Positions 16,767 to 20,953 of a stretch of DNA of 20,953 bases are shown here, piece by piece (position 1 is the stretch's first letter; every line of letters begins with the position of its first letter). The stretch is from Clostridia bacterium (GTDB taxonomy: Bacteria > Bacillota > Clostridia > Oscillospirales > CAG-272), in assembly GCA_017629925.1 (NCBI GenBank), contig JAGBWH010000111.1, forward strand, positions 1 to 20,953, given 5' to 3'. A model generated the notes under the pieces. The model made no database searches. It had not been told where the DNA came from and was given only the letters and a program-made list of their open reading frames with translations. Both the position numbers and the translations under genes were made by a program.

Positions 16767-17855
16767 TCACGAAAACCAAAATACAAGGGTGTAATGCATA
16801 CCGCGCAAAGGGATAAACGTCCCTTCGACCGTGTCGTCTCCTGTGAAACAAACGTAGGGAGCATTGGAATAATCGAGCACCAAATCGCAATCCTCGTTGG
16901 TATTAAACTCCAAAGAGGCGATAAAATCCTCCGCAGGCTCGGAGGGAAAAGTAATAGATAGGGCGGAAAGCGGATCGGTTGAGCGATATTCCGTGTGAGA
17001 GGAAAGTAGAATTTCCGTGTCGTCTTCAAAGGACAAAAAGGTGGTTTTGTTGTCTTTTTTTCCAATCTCTTCAAGCGCGCGACTGATGTCGCTGTCTTGG
17101 TCACCCAAAGCGTCGACAATCTCTTTTAAGGTATCGTAACGGCTTTCTACCCCATCCAGCAAAGTGGACCGCAGGGCGGAGAGTGCGCTTTGCACGAAGG
17201 CGGTGGTGGCAACACTTTGTGTATTATCGTCTGGTAGAGGTGTGGTGGCTTGCGGACGGTCAAAGACAAAATTGGCTATATTTTCCCAGCTTGCGTGCTG
17301 GTTTTGGTCGGAAGATTTCACAAGCACATCCCCTTTTGCACCACCATCGGGCAAAACACCAAAGGTGCCATCGATGATGGATTGATACAAGGCTATCATA
17401 TCACTATGTAGGGCCTTGACCCATGCCGTGGTTGCCAGCCGCCCCGACTCATCCGAAAGGGGTGGGGTAATTGCGGTAGGTTGCCCTGTAAAACTTGGGC
17501 TGAATATGGGCGCAAGCGTGGCAAGTACCAAGTCAAGATAACTTGAGCCCACTTTCAAATAGGTGGCAAAGGTGCCGTCTTTGATATGGGTAAACATATC
17601 GCTGAGTGTGGCATTTTCATTCTTCCCCAGCCCCGTAGGCATGAAAGCAGACAATCCATTCTCGCCTGCCTTACTCGTGCTGTCTATCAATTCATTGAGT
17701 CTGGCTGCAATGAGTAGTGGCAAGCGGTCAAAAGCGGCACGAAGCTCGGCAGAGGAATAGCCTGCCCCGCCAAAAGCGGTAGAAGCGTTGGGACGAGTGG
17801 GGAGGGATGCGACTTTATTTTGATTGATTTCACTTTGACTGATTTTCTTGATCAT
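16767..17855 (-). CDS. Phage tail-fibre protein with ATTAFV-type repeats
   Basis: The product has 362 residues. The N-terminal region contains LPTRPNASTAFGGAGYSSAE (18-37), a pattern common at the start of Firmicute phage tail-fibre proteins. Two repeats carry the classic tail-fibre motif: TGQPTAITPPLSD with RLATTAWV (123-146), and RPQATTPLPDDN with SVATTAFV (200-221). A helical stretch (225-266) and a beta-rich tip (270-362) follow. The ATG overlaps the previous stop by 4 nt. Such fibres trimerise and recognise the host surface. Identification as a tail fibre is solid; receptor and oligomer state are inferred from the family. Confidence 0.88.
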   Translation of the reverse strand: MIKKISQSEINQNKVASLPTRPNASTAFGGAGYSSAELRAAFDRLPLLIAARLNELIDSTSKAGENGLSAFMPTGLGKNENATLSDMFTHIKDGTFATYLKVGSSYLDLVLATLAPIFSPSFTGQPTAITPPLSDESGRLATTAWVKALHSDMIALYQSIIDGTFGVLPDGGAKGDVLVKSSDQNQHASWENIANFVFDRPQATTPLPDDNTQSVATTAFVQSALSALRSTLLDGVESRYDTLKEIVDALGDQDSDISRALEEIGKKDNKTTFLSFEDDTEILLSSHTEYRSTDPLSALSITFPSEPAEDFIASLEFNTNEDCDLVLDYSNAPYVCFTGDDTVEGTFIPLRGMHYTLVFWFS

Positions 17856-20191
17856 TGAGGTTTCATCCTTCCTTTCACCCTAAAGCGATAGGAAATTTGC
17901 CCTATGCCAAAGGGGCGTTGGTATTCATTTGAAAAAATGATGTATTGTTTGTGTGTCCAGTATTTTGTTTTTTCGCGAAAGACCGCCAACCCCGTGGGAC
18001 GATTGGCAAAGATGAGACTATCCATGTCTAAATCGTCAAAATCCAGTTGCCCCTCTGTATAACTGCCCAAAAACAGGTAATCTTCCTGATCGGTGACCAC
18101 GCCCACCTGAATACGTCCGCCTGAAAGGGCTTTGGTGGTCATGACCGTACCTCTGGGGTAGGTGTGTTTTGAAAGGTGAGGCAGTTCTGCCGTGTCGGCG
18201 CAGGTTTTGGCAACACTTTCAATGAGATGATGGCAAATGTGATAATGATGACGGTCAATATCCTGCACAGATAAGCCTGTGGAGAGGGCGTAGTTTGGCC
18301 CGCGTTTGTCTGTGTTAGCGGTGAGCAGAGTGCCGTCTTCTGTGCCCAAAAAGAGCAGCTCGCCTACCGCACACCCTACTTTCGCTCCGTAAAAAGTCCC
18401 ACCCGTTCGCTCTCCGTCTGTGTAAACCAAATAGCGAGAGACGCCGCCCTCCTCTTGGATGATGACAAAATGCGCATCTGCTGTATAGGTGGTTTGGTCG
18501 CTTTTTTGAAACTGAACGGGAGCGGAAATCACTGTGGTGGCATAGTGGGTTTGGTAGTCTTGATAGGTCAAATAAGGGATGCCATCCGCCTGCTCATGAA
18601 GCAAAATAGGGTCTTCTCCGCAGTAGCAGGAAGTGACGTCAGGGGGAAACTGAGAGGCAAAACGATACACGGGCATATCGTCTCTATACGCGCCAATCCC
18701 CTCTAAATAAACCCATTCATACCCCACCTCTCCATGCCCTTGCCGAGACACGAGCCGGCTGTCTGCCATGTAAATATGCCCGTTCGGGCAGAGCAAAAGC
18801 AAATAGCCTTGCCATTCTACCAGGCGGGTGTGTGCCAAATCTTCTGTGCGGAGGCGAGCGTCAACAAAGGCGGAACGGTGAGAGATGCCTTTTTCAGAGG
18901 AGAGCATGGATTTTTCCGTGGCATCAAGACCTCTGCGAGAAATAAACACCGTGTCGTCTGCAAAGTTGCAAGCGTCACCGAGACACCCTACCCCTGCCGC
19001 ACCTGCGATAGCGGGATAAATGCGAGGGATGAGATGGCTTTGCGTGTTTTCGGGTGTGTGGCAATACACCGTACCTTCCTCGCCACCCGCCTTATAGACG
19101 AATAGAGAAGTAGCGGTGGCGGTCATGGCGGTAATGGGTGTGCTGTCTCCATCTTCCATGTAGTTGCAAATCCCAAAATAACCGGGATGGTTGTGGCCAT
19201 CTTTGTCTCTTTGGGAATAAAAAACAGCACTGGGCAAAAGGGAAGAGCCGGAAAGAAACACCCTGCCATCAAATACCGAGCATATTGTGGCACAGTGAAG
19301 TGCCTCCCCCACCGCCCCGTTGACCAAGTTGGCATAATGGCATTCCCCTGTATCAGCAAATCGAGTGGAAATGTGGTTGCCACAAAGCGTCAGCGTTTTT
19401 TGATATAAAGGTCTTGCATCAAGGGCATAGATCAAAATGCTATCTAAATATGATGTCCCGTCCCTTTTTTCAAACCTACATTCATACCAAATGCTTTGCT
19501 TTTCATAGCACGTGTTGGGCGAAATCGGTTCGCCCGGGGTAAAGGAAACCACCTCATAGCGAAAGGAGGAGAATGTATAATAGGTCTTGCCTTCGACAAA
19601 ATGTGTATCGGTGGTCGGCTGATAGGGCTGCGCACACAATTCATTGCCTCCAAGCAAAACAGAAACAACACCACCACACATTTCATGGACAGTTAGCCGA
19701 AAACAGCGCGCGTGCAGTCCTTCTGCATTTTCATAGTGGGGTGTGAGGGTGGTGAGGGGGGTGTTGTGCTCACCAAAGGTGATGGCTTGCCACTCCTCCT
19801 TTGTACCACCAAACGTCACGTCTGTAAGGGAAGTGCATAAATCAAAACAGCTCTCGCCCACCTCTTTTACCCCGCCTATATGTAAGGCGGTCAGGCGTTC
19901 GCACCCGTAAAATGCTTGTTTTCCCAAAGAGAGCAAAGTAGAGGGCAGAGATACTTCTCTGAGCGCTCGACAGCGAAGGGCAACATTCTCACCTAAAGAT
20001 TCTACCCCTTCCTCTATGGTTAGGTGTTCGAGGACATTATTGCCCTCAAAAGCCCCATCCCCCACCGCAGTAATACGATAACTTTCCCCGTCAATGATGG
20101 CACAGGCAGGGATATGGACCATCACCGTGGGAGATTTGCACCCCACAACACGGCACGTGCGATTGGCACGGCTGATGATTTGATAGACCAA
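17852..20191 (-). CDS. Tail-associated propeller/LRR protein, distal part after an in-frame amber codon
   Basis: The open frame runs from just after the TAG at 20252-20254 to the stop at 17852-17854. The only near start codon is TTG at 20189-20191, with no ribosome binding site; the first in-frame ATG is at 20120-20122, also without one. From the TTG the part has 779 residues. BspA-type leucine-rich repeats cover about 36-140 (AVGDGAFEGN, SLGKQAFYGC, EVGESCFDLC). A long beta-rich region follows that looks like a propeller (e.g. LLLLCPNGHIYMADSR). The end is a conserved-looking YIIFSNEYQRPFGIGQISY. It is best read as the C-terminal part of one 973-codon protein whose N-terminal part lies at 20252-20773. 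The stop overlaps the tail-fibre start (ATGA). If TAG is a true stop, this part may not be made at all. Confidence 0.72.
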   Translation of the reverse strand: MVYQIISRANRTCRVVGCKSPTVMVHIPACAIIDGESYRITAVGDGAFEGNNVLEHLTIEEGVESLGENVALRCRALREVSLPSTLLSLGKQAFYGCERLTALHIGGVKEVGESCFDLCTSLTDVTFGGTKEEWQAITFGEHNTPLTTLTPHYENAEGLHARCFRLTVHEMCGGVVSVLLGGNELCAQPYQPTTDTHFVEGKTYYTFSSFRYEVVSFTPGEPISPNTCYEKQSIWYECRFEKRDGTSYLDSILIYALDARPLYQKTLTLCGNHISTRFADTGECHYANLVNGAVGEALHCATICSVFDGRVFLSGSSLLPSAVFYSQRDKDGHNHPGYFGICNYMEDGDSTPITAMTATATSLFVYKAGGEEGTVYCHTPENTQSHLIPRIYPAIAGAAGVGCLGDACNFADDTVFISRRGLDATEKSMLSSEKGISHRSAFVDARLRTEDLAHTRLVEWQGYLLLLCPNGHIYMADSRLVSRQGHGEVGYEWVYLEGIGAYRDDMPVYRFASQFPPDVTSCYCGEDPILLHEQADGIPYLTYQDYQTHYATTVISAPVQFQKSDQTTYTADAHFVIIQEEGGVSRYLVYTDGERTGGTFYGAKVGCAVGELLFLGTEDGTLLTANTDKRGPNYALSTGLSVQDIDRHHYHICHHLIESVAKTCADTAELPHLSKHTYPRGTVMTTKALSGGRIQVGVVTDQEDYLFLGSYTEGQLDFDDLDMDSLIFANRPTGLAVFREKTKYWTHKQYIIFSNEYQRPFGIGQISYRFRVKGRMKPQ

Positions 20192-20222
20192 ATTGGTGTT
20201 TTTCTGTGCAATGTAATCGCTT

Positions 20223-20254
20223 AAAGTGGAAAAAGTCCACTCTTCTTTGAACTA
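20223..20254 (-). promoter_or_regulatory. In-frame amber codon with downstream stem-loop, possible readthrough site
   Basis: TAG lies at 20252-20254. After an 8-nt gap (20244-20251), an 8-bp stem with one G-U pair (20236-20243 with 20223-20230; loop CTTTT) follows in the mRNA. The stem core AGTGGA can also pair with TCCAC at 20256-20260, which lies before the TAG and would then enclose it. The frame is unbroken on both sides. This is the layout of a programmed stop-readthrough site, but chance cannot be excluded. Confidence 0.4.
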
Positions 20255-20773
20255 TGTGGAAAGGGCGTTTCTTTGCTCATAAGGCACTCCGTCCAAAAAG
20301 GTGGTGGGAATATATAAATTCCTTGAGGGCGTAAGAGAAAAAGACTTTGTCATGGGAGAGTAAGAGAGCAAACGATAGGTTTTGCCGTCCAAAATGCCCA
20401 TGTATCCGTCTGAGGTAAAGGCGGCGCTTTTTTGGCGCGAAAGTCCGCTTGCCACGGGGGTGGGCGTGACGCTCTCTTGTCCTGCCACCACGGGCAATGT
20501 ATACAGCGTATCTCCCGCATGGACCACTAAAAAAGAGGTAGCGGAGGCGGGAGGCTGAAAAGAAAATATGCCGAAAATTTCACCAGATAATTGCGCAATG
20601 GCGCGCACCCCGGGAAAGGATTCCAAATAGCCACCCAGATGAGAGGCGTAGTCATGCCATAAATTCTTGCATTCCGCAAGACGGCGAAGGTCTACTTGGG
20701 AGGGGGCGGAGGAAAAATCGGCACCCAGAAAACCGCCAATACCTAAATGGCGGCTGTTGATTGTTTGTTGCAT
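20252..20773 (-). CDS. Tail-associated propeller/LRR protein, N-terminal part up to the amber codon
   Basis: The ATG at 20771-20773 has GGAGG 4 nt upstream; an open frame further upstream runs into the terminator hairpin and is not used. The part has 173 residues: an N-terminal linker (GIGGFLGADFSSAPSQVDLR), ECKNLWHDYASHLGGYLESF, and beta-hairpin blades (IFGIFSFQPP, FLVVHAGDTLYTLPV) like the start of a propeller. It ends YIPTTFLDGVPYEQRNALST before TAG. In related phage proteins, as I remember them, the 'PTT-x-x-x-G-x-x-YEQRN' segment is internal and followed by further sequence. The frame here continues in phase into the LRR region, so this is an interrupted or readthrough gene rather than two genes. 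A half propeller alone would probably not fold. Confidence 0.8.
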   Translation of the reverse strand: MQQTINSRHLGIGGFLGADFSSAPSQVDLRRLAECKNLWHDYASHLGGYLESFPGVRAIAQLSGEIFGIFSFQPPASATSFLVVHAGDTLYTLPVVAGQESVTPTPVASGLSRQKSAAFTSDGYMGILDGKTYRLLSYSPMTKSFSLTPSRNLYIPTTFLDGVPYEQRNALST

Positions 20774-20782
20774 GGTACCTCC

Positions 20783-20828
20783 AAAAAAAGGCTGTCCCAA
20801 AAGGACAAAAAAGCACCAAGGGACAGCC
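20783..20828 (-). terminator. Intrinsic terminator or attenuator touching the next ribosome binding site
   Basis: In the minus-strand transcript GGCTGTCCC (20820-20828) pairs with GGGACAGCC (20790-20798), a perfect 9-bp stem with a 21-nt loop. It is followed directly by T7 (20783-20789). GGAGG of the next gene (20778-20782) begins immediately after the T-run. The hairpin starts 7 nt after the stop of the preceding gene. No promoter is visible between them. Confidence 0.85.
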
Positions 20829-20835
20829 AAGGGTA

Positions 20836-20952
20836 TTACCAGTTGTTAAAAGAATAAATAAAGGGCAAAGTGGAAGAGGGAGGCTCTGCCAGCATTTGCC
20901 GTCTGCTATCTTCATACAGACGATAGTAGTAGGCGGCTTTATCTTCATCACT
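20836..20952 (-). CDS. C-terminal end of an unidentified phage-module gene, partial
   Basis: Thirty-eight codons are open from the window edge to TAA at 20836-20838. The peptide is rich in Tyr, Arg and acidic residues (SDEDKAAYYYRLYEDSRRQM), ending LPFIYSFNNW. It lies directly before the terminator and the tail-associated gene. The short length allows no family call; a structural protein of the same late operon is likely from position. Confidence 0.7.
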   Translation of the reverse strand, partial: SDEDKAAYYYRLYEDSRRQMLAEPPSSTLPFIYSFNNW

Positions 20953-20953
20953 A

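Noticed and set aside
16732..16890. N-terminal extension of the 833-residue tail protein
   Set aside because: The extra 53 residues are Arg-rich, overlap the end of the tail-fibre gene out of frame and lack a ribosome binding site. The ATG at 16731 has one.
17852..20773. Frameshift as the cause of the split gene
   Set aside because: Reading through TAG keeps the same frame on both sides, so a substitution or recoding fits, not an insertion or deletion.
20774..20830. N-terminal extension of the amber-interrupted gene
   Set aside because: The extension is encoded by the terminator hairpin and U-tract; the ATG at 20773 has a strong GGAGG.
11739..20952. Full reassignment of TAG to a sense codon, as in some gut phages
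   Set aside because: More than 2,600 codons of the module contain only one in-frame TAG; a fully recoded phage would normally interrupt most long frames many times.
11739..20952. Diversity-generating retroelement acting on the tail fibres
   Set aside because: No reverse transcriptase gene or template/variable repeat pair is visible in the window.

Overview
The window looks like a chromosomal segment of an uncultured anaerobic Firmicute, probably a gut-type Clostridia member. This rests on the fused-type ABC exporter permease, strong AAGGAGG-like ribosome binding sites, sigma-A-type promoters and a moderate base composition. No rRNA, tRNA, CRISPR array, transposase or integrase is visible. 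All sixteen genes with a visible and clear stop end in TAA or TGA, never TAG.

Left part (1-9102), host-like. The 3' part of a large ABC exporter permease (2-2350) ends at a strong terminator. A convergent four-helix membrane protein follows (2456-3097), with a consensus promoter. A divergent operon then encodes a 1649-residue secreted multidomain protein (3423-8372) and a lipoprotein (8401-9102). It is preceded by a promoter and a leader of about 100 nt that can fold.

Middle (9226-11634). A flavin-reductase-like protein is translationally coupled (ATGA overlap) to a small helix-turn-helix protein. Next comes a gene with its own promoter and terminator. It encodes an N-terminal nucleoside-deoxyribosyltransferase/TIR-like domain fused to a TPR-like C-terminal half, an architecture that suggests immunity or stress signalling.

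Right part (11739-20952, all on the minus strand), phage-like late module. In transcription order it has: the tail end of an unidentified gene; a terminator-like hairpin touching the next ribosome binding site; a large propeller/LRR tail-associated protein interrupted by one in-frame TAG; a tail-fibre protein with ATTAFV-type repeats; an 833-residue tail protein carrying two BspA-type leucine-rich-repeat modules; two small accessory proteins; and three membrane or secreted proteins in an overlapping cluster. A long bidirectional terminator hairpin separates this module from the TIR-like/TPR gene. Capsid, packaging, integration and recognisable endolysin genes are not in the window, so prophage, prophage remnant and tail-like particle cannot be told apart.

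Most unusual features: (i) the amber codon inside the 973-codon adhesin-like gene. The frame is intact on both sides, an 8-bp stem-loop starts 8 nt after the stop, the downstream half has no convincing start site, and a second pairing would enclose the stop. (ii) The adjacent phage-tail proteins that display BspA-type LRRs, a fold better known from bacterial surface proteins. (iii) The TIR-like/TPR gene beside the phage module.
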